Notes under the pieces: model-generated
The model's input: the letters and a program-made list of their open reading frames with translations, nothing else
Database searches by the model: none
What the model was told of the DNA's origin: nothing
Made by a program: the position numbers and the translations under genes
From: Synaphobranchus kaupii
Taxonomy: Eukaryota; Chordata; Actinopteri; Anguilliformes; Synaphobranchidae
DNA: 64,000 bases
Assembly: GCA_029718625.1 (NCBI GenBank)
Contig: CM056385.1
Span: forward strand, 21,890,924-21,954,923
Direction of reading: 5' to 3'
Shown here: one piece after another, positions 47,663-60,037 of the stretch
Position numbering within the stretch: the stretch's first letter is position 1
Layout of the letters: each line of letters starts with the position of its first letter

Positions 47663-48060
47663 CAGACGGGTGACAAAATAAAGGAAAAACCAACAAAGTG
47701 TCTTAGTAAGGTGTTAGACCACCACGCGCCTTGGCTTAGATTCTACTTCTAGTCTATCATAGATTCTAGTCTCTGGAACTCTACTGGAGGGATGCAACAA
47801 CATTATTCCAAAATATATTCCCTCATTTGGTGGTTTGATGTTGTTGGTGGAGAGCGTTGTCCAAAATCCGGTACCAAATCTCCCATAGGTGTTCGATTGG
47901 GTTGATCTGGTGACTGCAAAGGCCATAGTAGATTATTCATATCATTTTTATACTCATCAAACCATTTAGTGACCCCTCGTGCCCTGTGGATAGGGGCATT
48001 GTCATCCTGGAAAAAACTTTTTCATCATGGGATAAAGGTGATCTTTATTTAAGAAAACAA
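47663..48060. mobile_element. Truncated copy of the element 3 family
   Basis: Starts cagacgggtgacaaaataaa. Its inner part (gacccctcgtgccctgtgga, ggggcattgtcatcctgg) mirrors element 3 sequence at 44500-44550. Right end missing. Confidence 0.7.
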
Positions 48061-48346
48061 GGATATTCCCTGTTTTGCACATTTACTTAAAATGATTTAT
48101 TTTATTCGAAAATGGCAATCTTTTTAAGCAACTCTAAAATATGCTATTTCTAGAGTAAGTCATTTGGTTTAAATAAATAAGCAAAGTAGGGAATATCCTT
48201 ATTTATAAAAATTAAATTCCCCAAAAATATGCCTGTCTACTTTTGGTTACACATTGTCCCCTAAAAAGGAGCCAACCAGGTACACTGTGGGATTGGCCTT
48301 CTTTCTACATCCATAAAATACATAGTCAGAATCTGTGATTTCTTTT

Positions 48347-48523
48347 CAGGGTTGCCAGATGCTTAAATCTGGGTTGTTTTGGATGGCAGACCTGGCCTAC
48401 CCGAAACAAAAACCCAGGGACGCCAGATCGAAAAATCCCCTATTTGAGGGCAAAAAAAACTCCCAAAGATCCCTTGTTTGGGGGAATTTTTAAATAAAAC
48501 TTTTCTAAAATCTGGCAACCCTG
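48347..48523. mobile_element. Small MITE, TIR cagggttgccagat
   Basis: cagggttgccagatgc at 48347 is mirrored by tctggcaaccctg ending 48523. The matching position near 61085-61096 (tacattttcag) looks like a site lacking the insert. Confidence 0.75.
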
Positions 48524-48529
48524 AAAATG

Positions 48530-49207
48530 TATGCTTCAATTAATTCTCATTAAAAAGTTCAGATTACCCACAGTGCAGTTTGTGTATTATAAAATGCAGA
48601 TGAGTTTTATCAGCAGCCATACCACCGTGCAATCTGCTCCTGCTGAATGGCCGAAGCTAAGCAGGTGTGGGCTTGGTTAGTACTTGGATGAGAGACCTGA
48701 GTTGTTGCTGGAAGTGATGTTGGTGGGCCAGTAGAGGGCAATCATCTCTAGTCAAATCTTCCCTTTGGTCAAATATGCCCCAATAGAGTGATCACCCTCA
48801 AACACATCAAGGCCACTGTGGCATAACGGTAGAGTCTTGGTCTCTGGAAGGTGAGCTTGAGGGTTCAAACCTCATTCTATATCTTTATTCCTCATATTTT
48901 TATGATCTCAGCTTCTTCACTCCACTTCAGAGCTCACAGAACAGCTAAGGATACTTTGGCACAACGGTATTGTCTTTGTCTGTGGACACGGCACTTCAGG
49001 GTTCAAACCTCACTCTTTACCTACATTTCTGTGGTCTCATTTTCTGTCCATGATTGTGGCGAGAATTCAGTAAACTTTCATTGTCCCCGTAGGGCAATTG
49101 AAATGGCAGCAAAAGCACATAGGTACATAAAGGTATAAAAAACAACAGAAGGGACAGGCTTTTTGAATGTTCTTTCTCCTCTCTTTTTGTATCTTCATGA
49201 ATTCACT
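48530..49207 (+). mobile_element. Composite 5S-like/tRNA-like module, + orientation
   Basis: Contains a 5S rRNA-like unit (48616-48697), a tRNA-like unit (48811-48880, with tggcataacggtagag as box A and gggttcaaac as box B) and a second tRNA-like unit (48947-49015, box B ggttcaaacc). A tail with gtccccgtagggcaattgaa and ggtacataaaggtataaaa follows. The same order in reverse orientation occurs at 54730-55430 and 60370-61090. Confidence 0.75.
48616..48697 (+). repeat. 5S rRNA-derived sequence
   Basis: gccataccacc, gaagctaagcagg and ggttagtacttggatgagag are the diagnostic 5S rRNA blocks in order, with divergence between them. This fits a 5S-derived SINE head rather than a functional gene, since the 3' stem sequence is absent. 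Confidence 0.8.
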
Positions 49208-49939
49208 CAGGGTTCGAGTTATAATCTTAGCTTTGTGGGGGTCTCTAAAATAACTAACGTTAGGGGCGGAGATAAATAAATAAATAATAGCCTAACGGGT
49301 GCGCTTTCCAGAGAGAGAGAGAGACTTCACTGCTCATTACGTGGTCCAACACTTTCACACACCATCATCATCATTACAGAACAGACAAGGCAAAGCACAT
49401 CCTTTGCATAATGTAGCAGCTATCCCTAGCAATGAACGTTGAAGACCCCGTTGAAGGCTTGTAGACCCCGTCGGCAGCAGCGGCCTTTTTTTCGGCGGCA
49501 TGGTAGCTAGTCTATACTACTACTTTCTATTCAATATATAAAACTGGCTGATACATGTAGTGGCTTCTTCTTCCAAATGGGTTCGAAGTGAACGTTCGCG
49601 GCTCGCGTGCTCTCAACAAGCATAGTTTGCGGCGCGCAATATTCTACTGCGCACCATGGTGGCTTGGTGGTGAAGTGCAGCCTCTTTGGCCATACTGTCA
49701 TTCATGAGAGAATATGGGTCGTAGTTCTTTTGGAAAACATGTTTCTTTTAGCCTATTTATCTCTTTAACATAAATAATACTCATTACATTGAAAAATGCA
49801 TTATTTGTGATTAAAATAATGGTTGTTGGTAATGTATTAGCGACCCCCACAGATGTATGATTTTACTGCTTTCATGGGAGCTCAGACCCCTCCTTATGGG
49901 AGCTCAGCTCCCACTGGCTCCCACATAACTCGAACCCTG
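49208..49939. mobile_element. hAT-like MITE, TIR cagggttcgagttat
   Basis: cagggttcgagttat at 49208-49222 is exactly mirrored by ataactcgaaccctg at 49925-49939. Flanks do not match as a target duplication: the left flank is the composite module and the right flank is a hAT MITE half, so one side has been rearranged. Confidence 0.8.
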
Positions 49940-50071
49940 GTTCTCTCTATACAATAAAAACACCTAATTAAGAAAAAATAACAGCTTGTTAAAATTCTGG
50001 TATTGCAATTGTGGTTGGAACGAAAACCAGCATACACAGGGGTACTCCAGGACCAGGGTTGGGAACCACTG
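49940..50071. mobile_element. Half copy of the hAT MITE
   Basis: Matches the right half of 44585-45262, from tctctatacaataaaaac to gggttgggaaccactg. Confidence 0.8.
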
Positions 50072-52456
50072 ATATAGAGGATACAAGAGTTTGGCAATCC
50101 CAACAAGCCTGCCAAGTTTGGTGATTCTAGGCCAAACCAGCTCACGGGAATTTTAGGTGAAAGGGGAGAAAAAAAGAAAAAAAAAGAATCTGAACAAAAA
50201 CAATAGGGTACCAGCAGCTACGTCCCCTAATAAACAAGCAAACTGCTGGCTATTAGCTTTGCAGCTGCAATTACTGGGATTATTATAAGTTGCTATGTAG
50301 CATTCTCTGTGTGGTCTTTTCAGCAGGTGATCTGTTCGGTAGTGCAGCATCGTATCATATGACTCTATAAGATCTGGTTTGAGTTTGAGAGAGAGCATGT
50401 CTCTGACAGGAATTGTCTCTCATTGAAACTAGAGCAAGAGAACAAGATCTATGCAGATGCAGTCAGTAAATGTGGGCCATAGACTATATCTACTGCTGTC
50501 TTTCCTTACCAGCTCTGCTGATTAAATTATACTGAGTCAGCTCGGAGTCCATCCACAGGACTCGGACCAGTGGTTTTAAACGGACTTATCTTGCTGCAGA
50601 CCTTCTCCAGTTGAGTAACAGAATCAGCAATAGCAGCAGAGTGTCTAGTTTTTGGTGTCAGAGCTAGTATTCATATCAAAGAATATGGCCATGCTTGGCA
50701 CAAAATGGTGACGTTATCTGTCGTGCCACCTTTTCCAGGAGAGACGGATACCATCTAGGCGCCGGTGTGGTAGTGTTAGCTTTCACAGTGCAGGAGGCAT
50801 GTCCACTCTACTGGACATGTACAGGCCTGCTACACATTTGTCTAGTACGACATTTCTATTTCTTCAGTGTGTGAAGCATCTCTGTCAGCTCTTGCAGTTG
50901 TAAATCTGAGTCTCAGTGTGACTATGAATACATAACCAATGCCTTTTTCTGCCTGAAATATTATAGTGCAATGTGAGTGTGTGTATACATCACGTTCTGT
51001 ACAGTTATTTGTAGTGTAATTGACCCCTGGTTCTGCGTAGGGTAACAAGATCTGAGAATGGCTGGTAGCTCACAGAACATAGCTAGCTTTAGCTCAGCCC
51101 GCTCCCTACACATTAACATCTCACACTTTTCTGACCAGACGTCTTCTACTCTTACTCTGAAAAAATACCGTGCACTGTGTGCATCACAAGACTCCAAAAA
51201 TGCATCCTCCTTTCCTCCACTACCACCTCCTCTCCTCCGGCCCCAGAAGCCGATCTTTGTGTCCTAATCTAATATTGCTGATTACATATTAATGGTTACA
51301 TATTAATTAAATGACGCAAACCGCAATGTCAGGTACACTTTATGCTGTACGTGCAACTACTTGTACTTTTGCATACTTCCGGGTAGGAGATGAGTGGAGG
51401 AAAGGAGGTGAGGAGCGAGGGAATATTGGGACTCACCCTCTGTGGTGCTAGCTGCTGGCAGCTACCCCATTGTTGATTTTCAACAATTGCATTTGTCTGT
51501 GTGATTCTGCATTTGTGAATGCACCCTGGTTTGCTCCTGCTCACATCAACCAATCACATGCACACACTGGCTGTGTCACATGCACAGTGTGTGTAACATG
51601 TTTTGTGGTCTTCCTCAGTGAGGAGGGAATGAGAGTGGATTTTGTAGTAGTAAATTGGATAATTGCGGAACGGGATTGAATGATTGAATGAGTGGTTGGT
51701 ACTCATGGGGGAATTGATTGATTGAAGTGGGGACGCAAGGGGCTGGGTTTCCTGAGGGAATAAATGGAGCGCACCTGGAGTGAAAGGGGAGAATTGATGG
51801 AGGGTGAGCGAGAGAGGGTGGCTTGCCTCTGAGCTCCCGAAATGTTTGACAGTGTATTTCTTTTCGTTTGGTTTATTAAGTTTGGTTAGCTTTTATTTTT
51901 GTGCGAATGTGTTGTGTTGTGTGTACGGCGAAACTTACCTGATTGCGGCGAGCAGCTGCGGGAGAGCTGCAGTGGCCAGAGACTGCGGAAACAAGCGAAA
52001 GACGGCATTGTACCCGGGGACCGACGAGCAGCATCGGTGGCGTACTGCAGAGCCGGTCAGTGCGACGGAGCCAGTGGAACCGGGGATATTGTGATGAGCT
52101 TTTGCTGGGGGAAACGACTTCCCCTAGACTGTAAAGAATGTGTTTGCGCCGTACTTGAGCACAGCGTGCATGGATCCCAGACCGGTGTGAGCGGGGGAAC
52201 TGAGTGGCAGAGGGTGTGTACGTCTCTCCCCTTGCCTAGAGTCGGTGTCCTGTGGCGAGACCGGCGAGTGTGATGAGGGCGAAGGCCTGTGACCTGAGGC
52301 TCGCCCGAGTGGGGGACAGGCATAAACCCCGTTGGCGACCACCAAAGAGTGGCGAAGCTGTCCCATTGTGTGTTGCATGTGTATGGTTATTTGTTTGGCC
52401 TGTATTTTTCTTTTATTTGGTGGTAGTCCTCCAAGTGGTGTGGGCAGGACTCCACT
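50072..52456. other. Non-coding; GC-rich patch at 51900-52330
   Basis: No exon recognised. The GC-rich patch has open frames on both strands but no protein I recognise; its composition would fit the leader of an LTR element. No KIF3A exon, the expected next gene in mammals, was seen. Confidence 0.4.
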
Positions 52457-52548
52457 ACTGTGCGTGCGTGCGTGCGTGCGTGCGTGCGTTGCGTGCGTGC
52501 GTGCGTGTGTGCGTGTGTGTGTGCGTGTGTGTGTGCGTGTGCGCGTAG
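52457..52548 (+). repeat. (GTGC)n/(GT)n microsatellite
   Basis: gtgcgtgc repeats grading into gtgtgtgc, directly before the G-rich minisatellite. Confidence 0.95.
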
Positions 52549-52955
52549 ACTTTTGGGGGGGGGGGGCGCGTGTAGACTTTTGAGGGGGGGGGGGCGCGTG
52601 TAGACTTTTGAGGGGGGGGGGGCGCGTGTAGACTTTTGAGGGGGGGGGGGGCGCGTGTAGACTTTTGAGGGGGGGGGCGCGTGTAGACTTTTGAGGGGGG
52701 GGCGCGTGTAGACTTTTGAGGGGGGGGGGGCGCGTGTAGACTTGAGGGGGGGGGGCGCGTGTAGACTTTTGAGGGGGGGGGGCGGGGGGGGGCGCGTGTA
52801 GACTTTTGAGGGGGGGGCGCGTGTAGACTTTTGAGGGGGGGGGGGGGCGCGTGTAGACTTTTGAGGGGGGGGGGCGCGTGTAGACTTTTGAGGGGGGGGG
52901 GGGGGGGGGGGGGCGCGTGTAGACTTTTGAGGGGGGGGGGGGCGCGTGTAGACTT
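52545..52955 (+). repeat. G-rich minisatellite, 15 units
   Basis: Fifteen units of gcgcgtgtagacttttgag plus a G-run of 7 to about 23 (22-38 bp per unit). On the other strand it produces a long proline-rich frame that is an artefact. Confidence 0.95.
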
Positions 52956-52967
52956 TGGTGGAAGGCA

Positions 52968-53399
52968 TATTTCTTCATATATTTATAAATATGCACAGTG
53001 AAAATGGTGACGTTAAATCCCCCCATGAAGTTTAATTAGAGTTTGAAGTTGGCCATCTCATAGCCTTGTATATAACAGTACTACCACATTTTGACCACAA
53101 GATGGTGCCATTTTAACAGATAGTTGAAATGGCACCATCTTGTGGTCAAAATGTGGTAGGTACTATATGTGATATACATCTCATATCCTTGTATTTCACA
53201 TAGTACTACCACATTTTGACCACAAGATGGTGCCATTTTAACAGATAGTTGAAATGGCACCATCTTGTGGTCAAAATGTGGTAGTACTGTTATATACAAG
53301 GCTATGAGATGGCCAACTTCAAACTCTAATTAAACTTCATGGGGGGATTTAACCATCACCATTTTCACTGTGCATATTTATAAATATATGAAGAAATAA
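52968..53399. repeat. Fold-back element, unit A (two inner hairpins)
   Basis: Outer arms (tttcttcatatatttataaa and catgaagtttaattagagtt) are mirrored at 53285-53399. Between them two hairpins (53082-53159; 53203-53286) each contain accacaagatggtgccattt and its reverse complement around a short spacer. Confidence 0.9.
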
Positions 53400-54399
53400 T
53401 AATCCAAGTCACAGTTTCTCATGTGTTTTCCCGCATAATTTATGCTAACAGATATTGGTGATTTTAAACATGTTTCAACCTCTCTTTTTCACTCCAGCTT
53501 TTCTGCAGCCCCGCAAGCAATTGTGGCCCCGGGTTTATCTGTGTGCAAACCCAGTGCGTACGTTCTGAAGTGTGCCGGTGTCCCCAGGTGCAGTGGTATG
53601 TATATTTTATGTCTCAGACTCAGGTCCCAGGGCCTCGTTGTCACGACTTTGGCCTGGTTCATATCTCAACACTTGTGAATTGTAGTATCAGAATCCATGT
53701 CAAGAACTAGGCCCGTTACAGGTTCTCGAGAATTTACGGCAGATACAAGTCTTAAGGCCTCAGAGTGCGACCAGCAGCTGCAACAAGCCTTAAGACCGTC
53801 TGGAATCTGCCCTGGGTGGATCCATGACCCAAAACCTCTGAAATCAGTGCCGTCCTAAGAACTCTGTGTTGCTCATATGCTCGACCTAAGTCCCAAGACA
53901 TTTGTCATTCAGCCCAGTGTGTGTACCAGTACCATGTCCTGAAATCCAATCCATAGGTACGCTACCCAGCACCAAGGCATATGCATCAGGGAAGCACTGT
54001 GGGCGTCTAACAGATGAGCTGACCATGCGGAGGAGAAGCAGGAAGTCCCCAGACGGAGGAGCTGTGTAAGTATGAGTTTTGCTTTCTTTTTGTTTTTATG
54101 CACCACATTTGGTGTAGATTAGTGTATTACTACTTACAGTCTTACATACTTCTATGCAATCAAATCAATTTGTTTTAACTAAAACAAACAAATTTGATTA
54201 TAGTTGTATGTGATACTGTCTGTAGTAATGCACTAATGGAGGGTGGGGCCTGGCCGAATTCTCAAACTTTTTCGCCTTACAGCCAAAAAGTTTGTGTTCC
54301 AAAAAAGTTGCATAACCCCCTGTGTTTTGCTTCCAACTTTCAGGGGGGGGCCACAACCGCCACTTCCCCTTCATTCACACCCCATTCATTACAACTCCC

Positions 54400-54492
54400 C
54401 CACCCTTGGGGACCACCGCATCCATACCACTCCCCCACCCTTGGGGACCACCGCATCCATACCACTCCCCCACCCTTGGGGACCACCAACAT
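54400..54492 (+). repeat. 36 bp repeat x3, unit A
   Basis: Unit contains ctcccccacccttggggacc and accgcatccatac; also at 60038-60131. Confidence 0.9.
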
Positions 54493-54500
54493 TGCTCAGG

Positions 54501-55355
54501 TGTGGCACTCGGGGAATCGAACCGGCAACATCGACCCACGTGAAGTGCGGTCCAACCTCCTACGCCACGGAGTCCTTTGCATTTGTGTTTTGTTTTTCTA
54601 CAAACTTAAATGGCACAATGGTACAATGGTACAATGGACAAAAGTTGTGCAAACCTGAATGGGGATTGAACCCCAGACCTTGGCGTTGCTAAACCAGAAC
54701 CATTCCTTTGAGCCACTGTAACTTGCATTTCTTTGTTGGGTTTTCCTGCAGTGAATTCATGAAGATGCAAAAAGAGAGGAGAAAGAACATTCAAAAAGCC
54801 TGTCCCTTCTGTTGTTTTTTATACCTTTATGTACCTATGTGCTTTTGCTGCCATTTCAATTGCCCTACGGGGGACAATTAAAGTTTATTGAATTTAATTG
54901 AATTCTCACCACAATCTTGGACAGAAAATGAGACCACAGAGATGTAGGTGAAGAGTGAGGTTTGAACCCTGAAGTGCTGTGTCCACAGACAAAGACAATA
55001 CCGTTTGTGCCAAAGTATCCTTAGTTGTTTTGTGAGCTCTGAAGTGGAGTGAAGAAGCTGAGATCATAAAAATATGAGGAATAAAGATAAAAAATGAGGT
55101 TTGAACCCTCAAGCTCACCTTCCAGAGTCCAAGACTCTACCGTTACGCCACAGTGGCCTTGATGTGTTTGAGGGTGATCACTCTATTGGGGCATATTTGA
55201 CCAAAGGGAAGATTTGACTAAAGAGATGATTGCCCTCTACTGGCCCACCAACATCACTTCCAGCAACAACTTAGGTCTCCCATCCAAGTACTAACCAAGC
55301 CCACACCTGCTTAGCTTTTGCCATTCAGCAGGAGCAGATCGCATGGTGGTATGGC
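54501..55355 (-). mobile_element. Cluster of tRNA-like and 5S-like units, unit A
   Basis: On the minus strand, in order: 5S-like 55355-55274, tRNA-like 55159-55095 and 55022-54957 (box B ggttcaaacc type), tRNA-like 54723-54649 (box B ggttcaatcccc) and tRNA-like 54580-54501 (box A tggcgtaggaggt, box B ggttcgattcc). The third and fourth flank a non-tRNA segment with ctacgggggacaattaaagt. None has a full cloverleaf that I can draw with confidence. Confidence 0.7.
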
Positions 55356-56125
55356 TGCTGATAAAATGCCTCTTCATTTTATAACACACAAACTGCACTG
55401 TGGGTAATCTGAAATATTTAATGAGAATGTGTATGCATGTTAGCTAACCATATGAACATAATGAACACAAAGTAGACAAGGAGGCAAATTATAAACCAAC
55501 AGCATAACATATGTAAGCTACTTTGTGAAAACCTTTGTTTCATTTAATGGGGGACTTTGAAGGATACATTTTCAGGGCTGCCAGATTTCAGAAAAAAAAG
55601 GGGGATTTCCCTCCCCCCAACAAGGTTGGAAAACAAACGAAAACGAGCTGCATTCGGATGCAGTAACCGACAGCAAACCTTTCTGTGTTCGCGTTTCCAA
55701 TTAACAATGCACAAACTAACCTATGTATGAAATTTCCTATAGCATAGTAATCACAATTTCAATCACAATTTTTCTTTAGGCAACGTGTGCATTACACACA
55801 CATTTGAGTATTTTTGTTGCATTCCTTGTTATATAAATCTAAAATAGAAACTTTCCATAATTTGTGGATACTAATCCCTTTGTTGAACATTGGTAACAAT
55901 CGCATTCGTTTAGGCTATCGGCTATCATCTTTTCCTGTTGTGGTGAAGAAATAGCATGAGCTGTCCAGATTATTGAAATAATTTGATTCAAAACTAGTGT
56001 TCCGCTCACACGCTCTGGTGGCTATGCAAATAAAGTTTGAACATAATGTTTTTTTAATTCAAAATCACTCTTTAATGAATGCGGAGGAGACCATTCATCA
56101 TTAATTTACAACCTCCCTTAATAAT

Positions 56126-56346
56126 AGGCATTTAGCAGATGCTCTTATCCAGAGCGACTTACACAACTTTTTAGCATTTTTTTTTTTTTTTACATATTAT
56201 CCATTCAGACAGCTGGATATATACTGAAGCGATTCAGGTTAAGTACCTTGCTCAAGGGTACAACGGCAGTGTCCAACCGGGGAATCGAACCTGCAACCTT
56301 TCGGTTACAAGGCCAGTTCCTTAACCATTGTACTACACTGCCGCCC
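56126..56346 (-). mobile_element. tRNA-derived SINE, unit A
   Basis: Minus strand starts gggcggcagtgtagtacaat (box A) and gcaggttcgattccccgg (box B), then ccttgagcaaggtacttaac, and closes with agtcgctctggataagagca and tctgctaaatgcctatta. This is a common fish SINE with an L2-type tail. Confidence 0.85.
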
Positions 56347-56461
56347 TGCATATCTGTCTGCATGGTGCAGGTATTAAGAATACACTCTCCATGCTGTATG
56401 GTTGGTGTCTGCACTCATCCCCGTTCCCCAGTAGAGGTGCGCAACTTTCTCCCTTTAATTA

Positions 56462-56719
56462 CCCAGATAGCAAGCGAACGTTGAATCGACGTGGATTCAA
56501 CATCAATTTGCTCATCGAAATCACGTTGAAAGCTAATGGAGTGAGTCGGTGATGGCAACAAACATTAAAACTTTTAAATATCATGTAAATATTTAACCTT
56601 GATTATTCAATATTTGTCGGTATTCTGACAACGTGATCTCGATGAGCAAATTGATGTTGAATCAACGTCGGAATTACACATTGAATCTACGTCGATTCAA
56701 CGTTCGCTTGCTATCTGGG
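56462..56719. mobile_element. MITE, TIR cccagatagcaagcgaacgt
   Basis: Perfect terminal inverted repeats of more than 30 bp (cccagatagcaagcgaacgt and its mirror ending at 56719); inner arms around tgctcatcgaaatcacg also pair. 258 bp, no ORF. Confidence 0.9.
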
Positions 56720-57540
56720 AGGTGTTCACCAATACACTTTCTGCACTGTAACATCTCTATCTGTCACCTTCTATGCTTCCCCCTGACTGAATAAACATGA
56801 ATAAAAAATTAATAAGGAGAATGGACAGCCCACTCTCCTATTCAAAAGTAATCACAATTTCAATTTCCAACACTGTTCACTGCAATCTTTGCTTTCAAAC
56901 ATTCAAACCATACATTCAAAGTCATATGGACAACACAGTTTTGCGCTAAAAGTTTATTAACGTTAACACACACAGCACGATAGCCTACAGAACTGCTTGC
57001 TAAGCTGCTAAATTAGCTGATAGCAACATACGATCGAATAGGAATCAACTGCTTAAATATCAGGAACATTAACTGACATATAGTATATAGTTCTGTGGAT
57101 ATGACTCACTCTTGTACCATAGTCAGAATCTCTGCCATAGTTATGCGAATAAACGCTCTATGTATTTTTACTTCCGGGTTACTTGCTGAAATTGTTGGAT
57201 GAGTGCACAATTCTGCAGGTGAGTGTGCTCCTGAATTCCCTCAACAACACCCCGGAAATAAGGGGTTCGTTTTGGTAATTTAAGTGTCCCCATTTGTGAG
57301 AAAAATCGCACACTCAAAAGCTTTTTGACGAAGTGGACTCAAATATGCGTACCCAAAAGTGTGTAGGGGTCGTATTCGGACACAGCCAAAATGAAACTCC
57401 AGTTAATATGGTTTGATCAACCGTGACGCAATGTTTATGTTTTTTGAAAGCGCTTATGGGATAGCTATGTTGTCAATAACAAGACGCGATTACTGAAGCC
57501 GACGAGACCTTTGACTTCATTTCCCGAATAAACCATTGTC

Positions 57541-58502
57541 GAAAGGCCATGTGGTGTAGGCTACATCTGCAACTCGTAAACATTCTTCCACCGTAGCTAC
57601 AGTGCTACAGAAAGGTAATTACTTATTTTGTAGCAAGACAAAGTTAACTATGTAATGTCTACCAGCTAACTCCAACTTTTGAAAATAGCACTTCGTATGC
57701 TTCGCGTGTGATACCTAATTATATATCCCTATATTTAACCAAGCTTGCATCGATAAATGGAACTAGTTAGCTGGCTTTGTAGAGAACACTAGCTAGACAG
57801 GGACCATTGAATGAACAAGCCAGCTAATGTTAGCAAGATCGTTTAAGCAGGCATGCAACTTGACGCGCCCCCCGCCCCGCTAATGTGTTAGCTAATGTTT
57901 TATGGCTTGTCACGTTGCTAAATATACCGAAAGTCTTTTTATATGGTTACCATTTACAAAGTAACATTATACTCCATTATACATGTATCTTGTTGCTAGT
58001 TATCTGTCAAATTATTTAAACCTAGAAAAAAAAAAAATCGGATTATTTTGAGTAAGTTCACTAGTAAAATGCAACACTGCGTAACTTCCTATTTAAACAC
58101 TCGTAATTTACAATTACAGTAACAATGGTATGGATGTTGAGTTTTTTCCACACCTATGAATACATTTACCTTGACTCGACTGCATGGACTTCTTGTCTGG
58201 AGCAAGATGCTTTATTCATTCTTTCTCATAAGCCACTATCAGTCTAGCTCACTAAATATGATGATAGATATGTTTGCTTTTTATGACTGTCCCTCAGATT
58301 TATATAACTAGGTTAGTAATCAAGTTTACGATGATCCACTTTAGTTAACAGCAGCAATAGCTAGCTTTCTGCCTTGGCTGTTTTCTTTTTGTATTTTTCT
58401 GTCATATCAGGTGCTATTCCAGATGTCAAAATATTTCAGATTTATAAGTACATGTGGTCATATGTAAGTACATACTGGCTATAGAAAGTTTGCACATCCT
58501 TT
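57541..58502. other. Spacer between tandem units
   Basis: Unique within the window. Begins just after a possible promoter/5'UTR-like stretch (see findings); no exon with coding content seen. Confidence 0.4.
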
Positions 58503-59049
58503 CATAAATATGCACAGTGAAAATGGTGACGTTAAATCCCCCCATGAAGTTTAATTAGAGTTTGAAGTCGGTCATCTCATATCCTTGTATATAACAGTAC
58601 TACCACATTTTGACCACAAGATGGTGCCATTTTAACAGATAGTTGAAATGGCACCATCTTGTGGTCAAAATGTGGTAGTACTATATGTGATATACATCTC
58701 GTATCCTTGTATTTCACATAGCACTACCACATTTTGACCACAAGATGGTGCCATTTTAACAGATAGTTGAAATGGCACCATCTTGTGGTCAAAATGTGGT
58801 AGTACTATATGTGATATAAATCTGATATCCTTGTATTTCACATAGTACTACCACATTTTGACCACAAGATGGTGCCATTTCAACTATCTGTTAAAATGGC
58901 ACCATCTTGTGGTCAAAATGTTGGTACTACTGTTATACTGTTATATACAAGGATATGAGATGGCCAACTTCAAACTCATTAAATTTCATGGGGGGATTTA
59001 ACCATCACCATTTTCACTGTGCATATTTATAAATATATGAAGAAATAAT
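58503..59049. repeat. Fold-back element, unit B (three inner hairpins)
   Basis: Same as unit A but with three hairpins (58598-58681; 58722-58805; 58846-58930). The third has its centre inverted relative to the others. The left outer arm is truncated, starting at cataaatatgcacagtg. Confidence 0.9.
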
Positions 59050-60037
59050 AATCCAAGTCACAGCTTCTCATGTGTTTTCCCGCATAATTTATGCTAACAG
59101 ATATTGGTGATTTTAAACATGTTTCAACCTCTCTTTTTCACTCCAGCTTTTCTGCAGTCCCGCAAGCAATTGTGGCCCCGGTTTATCTGTGTGCAAACCC
59201 AGTGCGTACGTTCTGAAGTGTCCCGGTGTCCCCGGTGCAGTGGTATGTACATTTTATGTCTCAGACTCAGGTCCCAGGGCCTCGTTGTCACGACTTTGGC
59301 CTGGTTCATATCTCAACACTTGTGAATTGTAGTATCAGAATCCATGTCAAGAACTAGGCCCGTTACAGGTCTCGAGAATTTACGGCAGATGCAAGTCTTA
59401 AGGCCTCAGAGTGCGACCAGCAGCTGCAACAAGCCTTAAGACCATCTGGAATCTGCCCTGGGCGGATCCATCACCCAAAACCTCTGAAATCAGTGCCGTC
59501 CTAAGAGCTCTGTGTTGCTCATATGCTCGACCTAAGTCCCAAGACATTTGTCATTCAGCCCAGTGTGTGTACCAGTACCATGTCCTGAAATCCAATCCAT
59601 AGGTACGCTACCCAGCACCAAGGCATATGCATCAGGGAAGCACTGTGGGCGTCTAACAGATGAGCTGACCATGCGGAGGAGAAGCAGGAAGTCCCCAGAC
59701 GGAGGAGCTGTGTAAGTATGAGTTTTGCTTTCTTTTTGTTTTTATGCACCACATTTGGTGTAGATTAGTGTATTACTACTTACAGTCTTACATACTTCTA
59801 TGCAATCAAATCAATTTGTTTTAACTAAAACAAACTAATTTGATTATAGTTGTATGTGATACTGTCTGTAGTAATGCACTAATGGAGGGGTGGGGCCTGG
59901 CCGAATTCTCAACTTTTTCGCCTTACAGCCAAACCGTTTCTGCTCCAAAAAAGTTCCATAACCCCTGCATTGTGCTCCCAACTTTCAGGGGGGGCCACAA
60001 CCGCCACTTCCCCTTCATTCACACCCCATTCATACAA

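Larger units (their letters stand above)
52968..57540. repeat. Tandem duplicated segment, unit A
   Basis: Direct copy of 58503-64000. Order: fold-back array, unrecognised 0.7 kb, 36 bp repeat, tRNA/5S module, SINE, MITE, then ~0.8 kb ending gaataaaccattgtcgaa. Copies are about 95% alike by eye, with indels and one relocated block. Confidence 0.9.

Noticed and set aside
48616..48697. Functional 5S rRNA gene (also 55274-55355 and 60915-60996)
   Set aside because: Only the internal-promoter half is conserved, the 3' arm and T-run terminator are missing, and it is always followed by the same tRNA-like tail, as in a SINE.
51804..52323. Overlapping open frames in the GC-rich patch as a gene
   Set aside because: No domain recognised, frames on both strands, no splice structure; GC-rich composition alone explains their length.
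52124..53026. 300-residue minus-strand frame rich in PPPPSKVYTR repeats
   Set aside because: It is the G-rich minisatellite translated on the other strand; the repeat units vary in length and no conserved domain is present.
54501..54580. Functional tRNA genes in the tandem units
   Set aside because: A and B boxes are good, but acceptor stems do not pair clearly and no T-run terminator follows; these are SINE heads or relics.
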